From: Branchiostoma floridae
Taxonomy: Eukaryota; Chordata; Leptocardii; Amphioxiformes; Branchiostomatidae
Assembly: GCF_000003815.2 (NCBI RefSeq)
Contig: NC_049982.1
Location: 2,009,413-2,073,412 of the forward strand
Reading direction: 5' to 3'
Length of the DNA stretch: 64,000 nt
Of the stretch, positions 11,201 to 26,200 are shown piece after piece. The first letter of the stretch is position 1. Every line of letters begins with the position of its first letter. A model generated the notes under the pieces. That model did not search any database. It had not been told where the DNA came from and was given only the letters and a program-made list of their open reading frames with translations. Both the position numbers and the translations under genes were made by a program.

Positions 11201-14200
11201 GCTGAAACTTCATTTTTCGGAATAGGTGCACTGGTGTACCCAACCTAGAATATTTTTGGGTGCACCACATAAAATAAAGTAGAATATCAGAATAACTTAA
11301 TTGCAAACCTACTATTAGTAATTTGAACGGAGCCCTTAGAAATCGGAAGTACTATGACAGTCATTTTATTTTTTTTTTCTAACACATAGATGTCAAGAAT
11401 ATGGTGTTTACTTCTAATAGTATACTGACATCTTAACATACATAAGCCTATGAAAATATTTGGGTGCACCCTGTGCACCCACAGAAAAAAATTGGGTGCA
11501 CAGTTCCAATTTTGGGTGCACCTGGGTGCACACGCACCCAGTATTTCGAGCCCTGCATAGATGTCAAGAATATGGTGTTTACTTAGTATACTGACATCTT
11601 TCCATACATAAACCTAAGAAAATATTTGGGTGCACCTGTGCACCCACAGAAAAAAATTGGGTGCACAGCTCCAATTCTGGGTGCACCTGGGTGCACATGC
11701 ACCCAGTATTTTGAGCCCTGGGTATAACTGACATGCTGATGGTCCATCCGTTAGCGACTACAGGGATTTTTTTAAACAAGGAAACTGGCGCTGCGCCCTC
11801 ATGCCCTGGCCTATGCCCCCTTACCCTCGGGAGCAGATCCTCTGGCAAGCAAAAAATTCTGATTGACCAGGGATCACATGTGGCAGGGTTCGAAATACAC
11901 AAACATAACTTGCAATTTGCATATAGTTTTTGAGATTTGCATGTAAAATCATTCTGAACTTGCAATCTTGCATGTTGAAAATACCTGGCCTATTGGAAAA
12001 ATACTGAGGAATTAGACCCCCTACTCTTAGAGTCAGACAAAAAGACAAATGTATGACTGTGTGTCTTTATCCTTTCTTGTTTTTGCCAGTAACTTTCTCT
12101 GGTAACTTAACTAGATGTAATCAAAATTCACCGATTTAAGCTAGCGATACTCGTCGCCATCGCGGCCTAAGTTGTATTTTGCATGTAAATTTTTCAAATT
12201 GCACGTAAAATTTTTGCCAACTTGCAATTTTGCATGTACCAAAAAAAAAGTATTTCGATCCCTGTGTGGCCACAGTCTTCAACTGTAATAACCTATTTCA
12301 TAATAATGTTTGGCCCCTAGGAAGCCATAAACATAAACACAAACAAACAAACAAAGCTGTCCATGTTGTGTTGCAGGTTTACTAAAGGCCTGTCTGTGGA
12401 TAAGATCTCCCTGAGCACACTAAAAGGAGAGGGGGAGCTGGTAAACACAAACATAAACACAAACAAACAAACAAACAAACAAACAAAGCTGTCCTTGTTG
12501 TGTTGCAGGTTTACTAAAGGCCTGTCTGTGGATAAGATCTCCCTGAGCACACTAAAAGGAGAGGGGGAGCTGGTAAACACAAACATAAACACAAACAAAC
12601 AAACAAACAAACAAACAAAGCTGTCCATGTTGTGTTGCAGGTTTACTAAAGGCCTGTCTGTGGATAAGATCTCCCTGAGCACACTAAAAGGGGAGGGGGA
12701 GCTGGTAAACACAAACATAAACACAAACAAACAAACAAACAAACAAAGCTGTCCATGTTGTGTTGCAGGTTTACTAAAGGCCTGTCTGTGGATAAGATCT
12801 CCCTGAGCACACTGAAAGGAGAGGGGGAACTGGTAAACACAAACATAAACACAAACAAACAAACAAACAAACCAAGCTGTCCTTGTTGTTTTGCAGGTTT
12901 ACTAAAGGCCTGTCTGTGGATAAGATATCCCTGAGCACACTGAANNNNNNNNNNNNNNNNNNNNNNNNNNNNNNNNNNNNNNNNNNNNNNNNNNNNNNNN
13001 NNNNNNNNNNNNNNNNNNNNNNNNNNNNNNNNNNNNNNNNNNNNACAAACAAACAAACAAAGCTGTCCATGTTGTGTTGCAGGTTTACTAAAGGCTTGTC
13101 TGTGGATAAGATCTCCCTGAGCACACTAAAAGGAGAGGGGGAGCTGGCCAACCTGGAGCTAGATGAGATCGTGCTTCAGGACGTGCTGGATCTGCCGACT
13201 TGGGTCACCATCAAGAAAGCCACGTGTAACAAGGTCGCCATCAAGGTCAGCCACGCAGTCTTCCATTTTCAGTTCCTTACATGTGAATGCACTGACCCTG
13301 TGACCCTGACCTCTTACATGATGCTGTAGATTCCATCATAGACACTGTATACACTATTGCTACCTTCTTTTATTAGTTTTTATGTGTTTAGATTAGAATA
13401 TTGTTTCTCATTATTGTCCTGTCAATGTCAGTGTCAATTTCCATTTATACTGTGCATGTCAGCAAGGGTAGCCTTTTCCAGAATAGATTTTAGAATATTG
13501 AACAAGCATGATACCATTTCGTTACAATACATAAACAATAATTGAAGGTCTTGTTCGAAGATTCGTCATTAAAGGTTAGACATCCAGCCAGGTAATAAGA
13601 CATGTGATATTTCAGAGAGGTTTATGTATGGAAAGATATCATGTATACTAGTATACATCATATTCTTGACATCTAAGTGTTAGAAAGATAATGAAAATGT
13701 CTGTCATGTTACTTGTTTAAGAATTTGTTAAGTTTTGTTACTAGGTTTTTTTTGCATTACTTAGATTTAAGTGTTGCACCCAAAAATGTTTTGGTGCACC
13801 CAATTTTTTAAGCTGGGTGCACCAGTGCACCTAATCCCAAAAATGAATTTCGAGCCCTGGCTTGTTTGTTGCCTGTTGATTTCACTGGTCACGACTCCAC
13901 CAACTGAGATCATGCGAGCGAGCTCGGCTCACGGCTTGGAACATCTAATTGAGTAAAGCCCAGGCAGAGTTGGAAATAAACTGTGGGCAAAAGTGCAGCC
14001 AGAATTGGAGCTGGGCACATAATAATTATGGTTGACTGGATGCAATTGTGTCTAGAATATTTATAGTATAGCTCACTGCTACCGGATGTCGTGGAGCCCC
14101 TACGACCCCTGAGGTTACGGGCCGTGAGTGAGTGAGTGAGTGAGTATAGGCTTGGATATTTGTGTGGAATTATGCTAGTATATACTGTAGCTAATAGTAA

Positions 14201-17200
14201 TAGTACATAGCATTTTTTTAACATTTAAGTGTCAGAAACAATGATAAATCTTTGTTGCTAGTGATTACTTTAAAAATGAATTTTGTTATAAAGGGACCCA
14301 GAGGCAGTATGGTTTAAGGTTTTTTTTTTTTTACATTCTACTAATTATTTCATTTTATTCTACTAATTATTTCATTTTATTCTACTAATTATTTCATTTT
14401 GTTCTTAATTATTTACACCGGGTCCCATATTTTTTTCTGTTCACCATATTTTATGGTTTTGTGCATCAGTGTGTGCCAGGCCAGTGAATGAACCAAGTAA
14501 GACATGAGCACCTATTGCCTTAAAATTAGTTTTGAGCCTTGTTCAGGTCTCTCACCAGGATATTTCACAGCATAGGGGCATCTTGTGCAAAGCCATGTGG
14601 GAAGTGATGTAGGCTTGAGTATTGTAGGGGGTCTGGGAAAATCAGCGAATTGAAGATCAGCATACTTACTGTCATTCCTGATTCTTTCAATGTAGTTTTA
14701 TGTTCACGGTTTTCACTGTGACAACTGTAACGTGAACTAATATCATTACCGATAACAAAAAACTTGTCTTGGTGACGATGACAATTCGTTCACCATGAAC
14801 ATTTAATTCAGACCGTTAAAGTTTGGTACCGAGAAGACAAAGTGCATGACAGTAGTTTACGGCATTATCATTGCAACACCTTTGAATTCCATCTCAACTT
14901 GGTTCGGTTTGACACATGGCAGCGGAACATGTGATAGTACATGTGATCAGTCCTTAATCAGCATGTTATTAATAATTGCTATTACCAGCCATTGTGAGGA
15001 AGTCCGCACAATCATAGCGATGATTCAGACATGAGCATATGTACTTACAGTCCACTGTAGAGGCCACACGATAATGTGTCAGGTTTGACACATGGCTGCA
15101 GAGTGGGATGATTCAAATGCGAGCACCTGTACTTACAGGCCACTGTAGAGGTCACACAATGTGCAGGGTTGGACAAGTCCACTATCCCCATTGTCCTGGG
15201 CAAGTGAATGTGCTGTTCGGGCAAGTGTGTGTGCTACCCCACTTGTCCGATCGGGCAAGTAAGATTTTTTCATTGAGTGAGATTTTATAGTTGTTACCAA
15301 AGTTTTACAGTCACGACATCAAACAATGGTCAACATTGAGGCTGGAAGTGGAAATGCATTTATAAAAGTGACAGTCAGTTGAATTTTGGGCAGGTGAAAA
15401 GTTGGTTTGGGCAAGTTCGCAACTAAATTTTTTATGTGCTTGCCCGATAGGACAAGTGATTTTTAGAAAACTTGTCCAACCCTGATGTGTCAGGTCAGAC
15501 ACATGGCTGCGGAGTGGTGATGATTCAGACACGAGCATATGTACTTACAGGCTACTGTAGAGGCCACATGATGTGTCATGTTGGACACGTGGCTGTGGCA
15601 TGCGCGGATTTAGGGGGGGGGCGCACCCGGCGCGCGCCCCCCCTTTGGCTGGACCCAAAAAAAAATTCGGCTGGACCGCCAAAAAAAAAGGAATTCCACA
15701 AATAAATCCAGAAAATCAGCGATAGTTTCAGCGAAGCGGCGACAATACAAAGCCGCCAACCAACAATACCAAGGCGCACTCCTCCCGCTTTTACTTCCTC
15801 ATTGTGTCGATCTTTGCGGGCATAGCCAGAATGTTTCGTAACCAGGACGTTGGCAATACTCCCGCCCTCCTTCGGAACTCGCTTATCTGACTCTAATATT
15901 GTTATTATATTTGCTATTTTGGAGCCCTATTAGCCCATGTGGACTGAGCGACGCAAGATACAATACATGTTAAACATTCATTCATTCATACTGTGACGGT
16001 AAATGTCAGGAGTAAAAATGTGTCAAACTTACGATATGTCTCCACTAAGGGACTTGACGATATTTACCGGGGGAAGGGCTGATGCAAAATGGGTCAGGTA
16101 AAAGAATCTTTTCCACTACACATTGTACGACATTTACACAAAAGAAACTAAATTAATGTTCTACTTGGAAGAGACTTGGGTACATTTTAGTGATATCGTG
16201 ACGAAAACCGCTTCAATACTGCTGTAATCATTCCAAAACGGAAGTTATTTCGGCCAACCAACAAACTTGCCGAAAAATATTCGCGCCATCATATGCATGA
16301 TTACGTCATATATGCACGCAGCAGATAGCCCGCCGTCACGAAAGTAAACATCGTAATGTTTCATCCCGTTGCCGTCCGTGAACCATTCCGTTAACAAAGA
16401 ACAGATGTACACAGGATTGATATTGATACCAATTTTAGTCTTCGTAAACTTCGTGCGAACATGGAATTACACGACAGAGGCGGCTGCAGCAAATTTCTTA
16501 TGGGGAGGGCGAACTATATTGACGTAATCCTAGGGGGTCCGGTGGCATGCTCTCCCGGAAAAATTTTGAAATCTTGACTATCCGAAACGATCTTTCCTAA
16601 CTTTTGATGGACAAATTTGCTGGCAGACTAAGCTAAGTTTAATAGCCTCTCTAGTAGGGTTTTTAGCTTATATTATTGAGGGCGACGACGCCCCCAACGT
16701 ATTTTCACAACTTTTAGCGCACGAGCCGTCGCAAGGTAGGTCTGGAGAAAAATGTTGAAATTTGAACCATCTGAAACAGGATTTTCTGCACTTTGAGGGA
16801 TAAACTTTAATGGTAGACTATGCTAAATGTAATGACATTTCTGTCAGGGGAAAAGATTTTTGATGGCGACGAGCGCCAGAGCGTCGTGGGCGCCGGAGGC
16901 GCAAGCCGTCGCCAGGCACGTCCAGAGAAAAATTGAAATCTTGACCACCTGAAACTTCATTTCCTGCGTTTTAGGGGCACATTTTGCTTGTATTTTTAAG
17001 GCCCCGTTTTAATAGGCATTTTTTTCAATGGCCCTCCCCCCGGCTCAAGACATGTTTCGATGGCCGTTCCCCCATGCCAAAAATATGATTATTGAATGTG
17101 AGATTGCTAACTATAAAAATCAGTGTTCTTTCGTTTATTATATTTGTTCAGCCCTAAAAGTCAGGGTTGATTCGTTGGTTATTTTTGCACAGAAATGGCT

Positions 17201-20200
17201 CTAAAATGCACCAGAGAGCCTCTTAATTTTAAAAAGTTCTCGGGGGAGGCCCCCCAAACCCCCCCAACGAGAGGGGGAAACCCCCCTCTCGTGCTCTCCC
17301 CCCGCGCAGCTACGCTGCGCATTCGTGGCCTTCGGCCACGACCTGAGGTGCGACAGCATATGCGCCCCCCCTTTGCAAAATCCTGGATCCGCCCCTGTGT
17401 GGTGTGTGTGAATGTGATGATTCAGAGGCGAGCACATGCACTTGCCACAGGACGAGTGTGGTGTAACACATGGATGCAGAGTGGCAATGATTCAGACATG
17501 AGCATATGTACTTACAGGCCACTGTACATTCTGTAGACTCCACATAATGAAATGGTTTGACATGTGGCTCGTGATGCCTACCCTACATGTACATGTATTA
17601 AACTGTTTGAACACACCAAGTCCCGCATTGTTCTGAATTAGTGCTGCTTAGGCCCAATCTATACACAGTTTTTGCCGATATCTGTGGATGTGTCGGGAGG
17701 GATCTGGAACGTTGGCCGCGGGACACCCGTGGCGCTTGCAGTCATAAACAGCTATATAGCCTAATGAGCCCGCGTTATATGCTAATGAGCCTTCCCAAAG
17801 TCAGGACACATCTACACGCATGCGGAAGCTGTCGGGGACCCCTGCTAAGCTATCGGGGACCCTTGCTAAGCTAATGTACGAATGGTCCGGACCTTTCGGG
17901 AGAAATTTTCCCGATATCTTTATGGCGATATTGCAGTTCCATCTAGACGCTGAAAAAAAGCTGTCGGCGAGGGGTTGTTGGCTCGCCGATATCGGGAAAA
18001 ACCGTGTCTAGATCGTGCCTTAGTCCCACAGTGTTCTCAAGTGCTGCTCTTCTCTCCCTGACATAACGTGAGAAGAACTGCTTTATTTGACCATCAACTC
18101 TGAGAAAGACAGTATCAAAGCTAAGTTGTGGAGTTGTGTTATCTTTTTGCTTTGACTTCACGAATGAAGATCCAATGTTCTTGTCCACGTTATGCTAGTA
18201 CTAGTAACCAGTGGGTGGTAAGGCCAATGGGTGATAGGAATATTTGGCCACAGCTGTTGCACAGGAATGACTGGAGCTACACAATATGCATACCCATGAT
18301 CATTTGTAATACAAAACAAACCATTAAAAAGATATTAGCTCAGTGAGCAACTCACGGTACATGTAACACAACAGTTTTTTTTAATGTTTCTAGTAAGTAC
18401 AAACTGCGTAAGACTGGACTAATAGCTTTGATCCACACAAATTGGCGTGAACCCTAATCTTCTTACTGATAATTGTGTTGGATTTTATAATGTGCTGGAG
18501 GTGAGGCTCTAGTCGTATTAAAACTCCCTCACGAAGCTCAGCTCAATAGCCGAAGCACAGGGGAAACGCAGGAGAACTACACCATGCAGAAGAGGAGATA
18601 TCTCCTGTGTGTATCATGCCCTTTTCCCCAGTCAGAGAGCTTCTAACATTTGTTTTAGAGGATATTTATCTGATAAGTTTCCTTATCGCGAATTAGAGAT
18701 TGTGATTGTTATATGTGTTCCTCATGTGATTCCTGGTAATCAGTCACACCCTAGGAGGAGAGCTGGGCAGAATTGATGGACAACAGGCTCCTATATCTTT
18801 ATCTCCAGGGCTAATTATGGGTAAAATCAATTATCCACGGATATTAGCTATGATTCTATTGGGTTTTGTGTCTATCATCCTTCAGTCATACATAATAATC
18901 ACATTGGGAAAGTGTTCTTGTATGTGTTGACTGCATGACTGAGATGGGAAAACCAGATTTACATCCTTGCCAATTTAGGACCTTAACCCTTAAACTGCCA
19001 AACCCGGATATATCTGGGTGTGGCACACAGGACATGTATATGTGTGCCAGATATATCCGTATTCCCCCGAATTAGCAACTTTGCGTGCACGTAGTGCACG
19101 AACCCTGGAAGTTAGGGATTTCGGCCTTGTTCGGCGGTTCTTTTTGGAGGTCAGCAGCCAACCCTGGCACTGATAGCATTTTATATTGCTAAAACTCTGG
19201 CAGTAATGTTGAGATCAGTGTGCAGACCATGGACTAATAGAGAATGCTTCTTACACAACCAGGTGGTACTTACATTCAGGGTTGTAGCCAGCCTGAAATC
19301 ATTTTCCGTCCCCTCAATTTTGAATCCCATCGAGTGCCCAAGGTGTGAGACGTCGTGACCTTTCTAGGTTGGTTTGAGTGCATGCACCCCCAGAAAATTT
19401 TGAAATCTAGATCCTCTGAAACAATATCTCCTGCATTTTGAGATGTACATTTTGCTGATAGACTCAACTGTTCAATTTCAACTGTTTTGATGAAAAATTA
19501 CAAAAGGGAGACAGTTTTATAATATCTTTTCAAATCGATTTTTGTCCGTCACAGAGGACGGAATGGTCAAAAAAATTTTTTCGTCCCCAGCTGCAAAATT
19601 CCGTCACAGGACGGAAGGACGGGTGCTGGCTAAAACCTTGCTTACATTAATTGCTTACGTTTCGATGTCTCTCAGACACCTTCGTCAGAGCTTCTAACTG
19701 GAGTTCTGCTTCTCACCGCTATAGTATATGTAGCCGATGTAGGTGGTGCTTTTGTGGTGAAAAAACAACGAGGGGGGATACAAGCTTAGCCACATATGGG
19801 ATTATCCCATCCGTGGCTAAGCTTGTATCCCCCCTCGTCCCGGTTCATCACTGGGGTTGACTTTCTTATCCAGAACTCCAGTTAGAACTTCTGACGAAGG
19901 TGTCTGAGAGACATCGAAACGTAAGCTATGTAAGTACCTGCTGGTTGTGTAAAAAGAGTTCTCCTATATCCTATATTCTACCAACCTGATGAAACTATTT
20001 TCGGAAGAACATGGACTAATAGGTCTGGATCAAACCTTGTGAGTCAGTGGGGTTGCTGCCTGTTGAGTCCTTGCATGCTATGGGTTCTGCACTTGGACAT
20101 GGCCTCTGCCTGCTAAATTAGTCAGATTCAGGCCTGAAAAAAAAATGTTTGTGTTTCCTGTTTCAGAACTGAAATAACTAGGGTTGGTAATTAGGTATTA

Positions 20201-23200
20201 TCTTTTCTTTTTCTTGTAATTTTTTTAGGCTGGCCAAAACTTTAGTGTGACATACAGTTGAACAAAGTAAACTGAAATGCATGAGGACACTAAGTAAGCG
20301 TCGTTCAATGTTAAACTTGAATGGTGTCCATAGAAGACACATTCATTCTTTATTAGATAGGACAGGCAGTGTTTTTACTTCTAATCAATAGAAAGCAGGC
20401 TGAGTAAAAATTCTAAATGGAAGCTACATTGTATGTGACTCCACTGCCCACCCAAAAAAAAGTGTAGGGATGGCAGGTGTTTCTAGGGTAGGTAGCCTAG
20501 GGAAACAGGAAACACAACATTTTTTTTCCTAGGCCTCAGCCATGCTACAGCTTTCACCTATGGTCCTTGTGTCGTGATGTTGACTTCCCACTCACACGTA
20601 CAAAGTCAAGGCTGTGTGTAGGGAAACATGGACTTCCGTGCGGCCTCGTTATTTTGTGGAGAGGCTCACATGGCCTTGAGTGATTGAGAAATTGAATGTT
20701 ATCCAACATTTTTACATACATGTCCACGTTCCTAGTCTGCAAGAAAGATGAATTTAACCATTGAAAATCTGCCGTCTATTAAAGTATTATGGACTGCAGC
20801 ATGCTGTCATTGGTGTTCTTATTTTACTTTTAGTTTGCATGGCTCGGAATACTTTTTTTTCTGCATACCTGCACTAGTGAAGGTAACACTGAAAATTACC
20901 TGCACCAGACAAATTTTACCTTACACCACTATGAATTTAGGAAGTATGGATCATACTATATTGTTCAGGAACTATTGCTATTTTCTCTTGTATACTTTTT
21001 AGGGGTTAACTTTCAATACTGCTAGCAACAATCCACTGCTCCACATACGCCTACATTATATGATATTTATATATAAAACCCATGGACCAGTACAGGTTAC
21101 TTTATAGGTGGTAACAGTCAATGCAGCAGTAACAGTCCACATACACCAATATGTATAAAACCCAGTACATGGACCAGTGCAGGTTAGGTGCGGGTAGACA
21201 TCAGAAATACCTGCACAGCTCCAATTTTACCTGCACTAACCTGCATGCAGGTGGTATTTCGAGCCCTGGTTTGCCAATTCTGCTGTCAAATTTCCATGGA
21301 ATGATTGGAATTTTGTCTGACAAATTGCAATGATGAGGGTATTGCCAGCCCTACCTGTGTGCTGTGTTTCTCACTGTTGAATGTAGGAAATCAAGAAGTT
21401 TAGCAGTAGGACTCATTATTATGCGAGTATCAAAAGTTGTAGTGTTAGGTACGTATCTACTAGTAGCTGTTGGTGTGGTTCAAGCTAGTCCAGATGTGAA
21501 GATTGTTTCTCATCAACTCCTGTGTTTCATTCAGTGAGAGAAACTGTAAATGTTTTGAACATGGATTGCTTATATGAGTTCCCTATGATCTGACACTAGG
21601 ACTGGGTATCGGTACAGCGTACCGGTACAAAACTGTTTTTTCTTGTTGGACTGGTCCAGAAAAATCGGACCTGAAAAAAATAGGTGGACCGGATGTTGGA
21701 CCTAATAGAAAATTAACATATTGTTTGATCAGGTATTCAAACGTTTTTGGCATGCGCACTTGCAGGTGGAAGAAAATAAAGAGTGAAACAGAGTAGAGTT
21801 TGTAGTCATATATTTCAACCTCCTAGTTTCTACCAAGTTTTACAGTCATTCGTACAGGTGCAGTTATCGTTGCAGGGTTTTAAAGTGTGACAGTGTGAGT
21901 CTAATACTCCACCAAACAGATTTCTTTGTAGTGAAATGGACCATTGGTATGAGTCATACTGAATCAGGTCCAGGTTCAGGTCCGGACCTGAATCTGATCA
22001 TCTGAACCTGAACCGGACCTGAACCTGGATTTTCTGTTCCGGTACCCAGCCCTATCTGACACTGTTAGGTCCACTGGTCATTGTGCGATCTCCATGTTAG
22101 GTGCACAAGTGTGAAATGTGTGAGCTGTGTGTGTTTGTGTTAAGTCCATATTTAACTCCAGGGCTCAGCCTGGCATATCTGGCAACAATGATGGAGCATT
22201 CATCATTTAACCAGTGCCAGGGCTCGAAATACCATCATGCAGGTTAGTGCAAGTAAAACTGGAAATGTGCCTGCCAGGTATTTCTGGTCTCTACCTGCAC
22301 CTAACCTGCACTGGTCCATGTACTGGGTTTTATACATAAATGTCATACGATGTAGATGTGGATTGTTATTAGTTGCATTAAAAATTACCACCTATAAAGT
22401 ATAAAAGAAAGAAATGGCAATGGTTCCTGATCAATTTTAGTATGGTCCATACTACTTAAATTCAGAGTGGTGCAGGTAAAATTTGTCTGGCGCAGGTAAT
22501 TTTCAATAGTATGCAGAAGTATTTCGAGCCCTGCCAGTGCCCAATGTTGTGATCACCATGGAATGGCGGCTCCATAGTGATTTTAAGCCTCAATACATAT
22601 TAAAAGTCTTGTTGTGAAAATTCTTTGATATCAGACAATCAGTCAATATTCGGGTCTCCAGTATAGAATTGTCGTGCATAAGTGCACTTCACTTTTATAC
22701 ATGAATATTGACAGGACAGCGTAAGGCAAGAGCAGTGTAATCTACCAGCAGGGCTCAAATACTTATTTTTGGAATACCTGCACTAGTGAAGGTAACATTG
22801 AAAATTACCTGCATTACTCTTAATTTAGGAAGTATGGATCGTACTAAAATTGGTCAGGAACCATTGCTTTTTTTGCTTCTATACTCTATAGGTGGTAGAA
22901 GTTAATTCAGCTAATAACAATCCACATACACTTACATCATATGACATTTATGTATAAAACCCAGGGCAGGTTAGGTGCAGGTAGATACCAAAGATACCTG
23001 TACAGCTCCAATTTTACCTGAATTAACCTGCACATATATGACAGGTAGTATTTTGCGCCCTGTACCAGTAATGCAGGGGTTTGGGCACTGCAAGGAGAAA
23101 CCTCTTACGGAGACCACTTCAACTGGATTTGTTGGCTCTCAGATTTATAGTGCTACACTGGAAAATACAGATGAAATGTGCGCACAGTTAGAATGTACAT

Positions 23201-26200
23201 TTAGTAGTAATACTTTTAAGTTTTCCTCCTTTTTTTTTTTATCTTGTTCGAAACTTGGATACTTATTCAGCAGAATCATTATTTGAATTTTTGCTTAGAA
23301 TTTCTGAAATAAATTAAAAGGAAAATAATTTCTGGTGCTTTTGTTGCCGCATTGTTGTACATTTAGGTCAAACTGGGGCTGGCTGAAAATTACTTTCATA
23401 GATTTTCCCTTAAATTTGCAGTAAGTCGGATAAAATAGAGTTATCCAGGTGTTTTTGTTGTTATGTTACTTGAAGGTTAAAGACTTATGGCATATTGGAC
23501 CATCCCATTTGTGCCCAACCTGTTTTTTCTACAGTGTTCCTGTATGTAGTACAATATGTACATGCCTGTCCTTAGTGCTGAACTCGCTGTTGCCATGCCT
23601 TCACTTGGCCTTGGAGCTGGCAAAAACACTTTGTTATACTTTAACGAGCAATTTCTAAAGAGGACAAAACCTAACAAATAAAGAATTTCTCAAACCTGTC
23701 CTTGGTGCTGACCTCTCTGTTGCCATGCCTTCACTTGGAGCCAACAAAACTACTTAAGCTGTATCTTTGTAAGACTTTAACACGCAATTTCTAAAGAGTA
23801 CAAAACCTATGAGATGAAGAATTTCCTATACCTGTCCTTGGTGCTAAACTCACAGCTGCCATGCCTTCACTTGGAGCCTACAAAACTTCTTAAGCTATAC
23901 CTTAAACTTATAGACTTAAACGAGCAATTTCTAAAGAGTACAAAACCTATCAAAACGTAGTTCCATACCTGTCCTTGGTGCTGAACTCACCATGCCTTCA
24001 CTTGGAGCCACTAAACTTCTTAAGCTTTATCTTTGTAAGACTTTTTTTTTTAACAAGCAATTTCTAAAAAGGACAAAACCTATGAGATGAAGAATCTCCC
24101 ATACCTGTCCTTGGTGCTGTACTCACTTTTGCCATGCCTTCACTGGAAAGTCAGCAAATATAGTTGAGCTGCATACATATATTATATACACTGTGCTTCC
24201 ATGCGGCTGATCTGTCCAGTGAGTCCAACTCTGGGCTTCAACTTCATGGTTTGCCTCGATGGCCGGACCCTACCTTCCGCACCCGCAAGTCAGCGAAGCC
24301 CGAGACACTACCGGCTGCTCATCCATGACTGCTACCAGTGGTTGTTGTAAATACATGCAATTTTCATCCTTAGATCCAGTGGACAAAACTGAAGACCCAC
24401 CCAATATGCCTGTACATGGACCAGATCGACATTGAGATGGAAACATGTGATGAACCCAGGGCACCCAACAACCCCTCACCTTTCATGAGCCAGGGGTAAG
24501 TACAGCTAACCCAGGTCACCCAACTAACCCACCCAACAACCCCTCACCTTTCATGAGCCAGGGGTAAGTACAGCTAACCCAGGTCACCCAACTAACCCAC
24601 CCAACAACCCCTCACCTTTCATGAGCTAGGGGTAAGTAGTTTGAGTAGTTGAGTTTTTTAATTTTATCACTTTTGTCCTTTCTTTGGGTTTCTTTTCTTT
24701 TAATACCTCTCCTTTGTCTTCTGTTTCTCTGTATTTCTGTGTTCTGTTCCTCTGTGTTTCTGTGTTCTGATGTCTCACAGTCCAACGTCAGTACCTTTAT
24801 CTAAAGACCCTGTCAAGAACCTTTCCGAGAGGAGGTATCCATTGTTATTTTCTCTCATGGATAATTTTTGTCTGTGTGGTTTTCAGTGCAATGCTGCTCC
24901 TTGTTGTATCAAAGAAGTTGCAGAGTTTTAGATAATAATTTAGCTTATTTCTAATAAAATTATTGACTGCAGATGTTTCTGAGAAGAAAGCTACAAGAGA
25001 GTTGCCCATTTTATCAATATGAAAGAATTTGCAGAATTGTTAACAATAATTTGGCTTTTTTTCGTGTAATAGTGTTGACAGCAAATATATTTGAGAAGGA
25101 AGATATAAGAGAGTGACCAACGGATGCAAAAATTTGATATACCTTACTGGTCTTTACTCTAAATTACTGGTCTTTTGAGATGCATAAGCTCTATTACTGT
25201 TACTGGTTTTGTGTGTTAAGAGGTGTTAGTGTTTATTTATTGTTTGTTTGTTTATTTTGCAGAGGTGACACGAAGTACGGTTTTGCAGAGAAGGTGGTGG
25301 ATGGGATGTCTCTGACGATCAACTCCGTCACCATCCGCTTCATCTCTCACGCCTTCCACGCATCCTTCCAGGTAAGGTCTGCACCCCACGCTGGTGTGAT
25401 ACCCTCTCTCACGCCTTCCACGCATCCTTCCAGGTAAGGTCTGAACCCAACACTGGTGTGACACCCTCTCTCACGCCCTCCACGCATCCTTCCAGGTAAG
25501 GTCTGAACCCAACGCTGGTGTGAGACCCTCTCTCACGCCTTCCACGCATCCTTCCAGGTAAGGTCTGAACCCAACACTGGTGTGAGACCCTCTCTCACGC
25601 CTTCCACGCATCCTTCCAGGTAAGGTCTGAACCCAACACTAGTGTGAGACCCTCTCTCACGCCTTCCACGCATCCTTCCAGGTAAGGTCTGAACCCAACA
25701 CTGGTGTGAGACCCTCTCTCACGCCTTCCACGCATCCTTCCAGGTAAGGTCTGAACCCAACACTAGTGTGAGACCCTCTCTCACGCCTTCCACGCATCCT
25801 TCCAGGTAACGTCTGAACCCAACGCTGGTGTGAGACCCTCTCTCACGCCTTCCACGCATCCTTCCAGGTAAGGTCTGAACCCAACACTGGTGTGAGACCC
25901 TCTCTCACGCCTTCCACGCATCCTTCCAGGTAAGGTCTGAACCCAACACTGGTGTGAGACCCTCTCTCACGCCTTTCACGCATCCTTCCAGGTAAGGTCT
26001 GAACCCAACAATGGTGTGAGACCCTCTCTCACGCCTTCCACGCATCCTTCCAGGTAAGGTCTGAACCCAACACTGGTGTGATACCCTCTCTCAGGCCTTC
26101 CACGCATCCTTCCAGGTAAGGTCTGAACCCAACACTGGTGTGAGACCCTCACGCCTTCCACGCATCCTTCCAGGTAAGGTCTGAACCCAACACTGGTGTG

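Larger units (their letters stand above)
8226..12325. other. BLTP3 intron 1, 5' part
   Basis: Noncoding intron filled with TIR elements, listed separately. A motif cluster around 10105-10200 repeats CAGAATTCTGG with near-palindromic spacing. No internal gene recognised. Confidence 0.7.
14990..17560. repeat. About 105-bp minisatellite broken by two transposons
   Basis: Units carry GATTCAGACATGAGCATATG, TACTTACAGGCCACTGTAG and GTGTCAGGTTGGACACATGG blocks. Fragments lie at about 14990-15163, 15485-15598 and 17398-17560, separated by the elements at 15164-15484 and 15599-17397. The array therefore predates both insertions. Confidence 0.8.
13246..24373. other. BLTP3 intron 2 (11 kb)
   Basis: A long intron packed with TIR elements and minisatellites, listed separately. 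No internal gene recognised; open frames are short. Confidence 0.75.

Noticed and set aside
12317-13151. Long frames (up to 181 codons) on both strands over the exon 2 array
   Set aside because: They run through intron, (CAAA)n and N residues and exist only because the repeat lacks stops.
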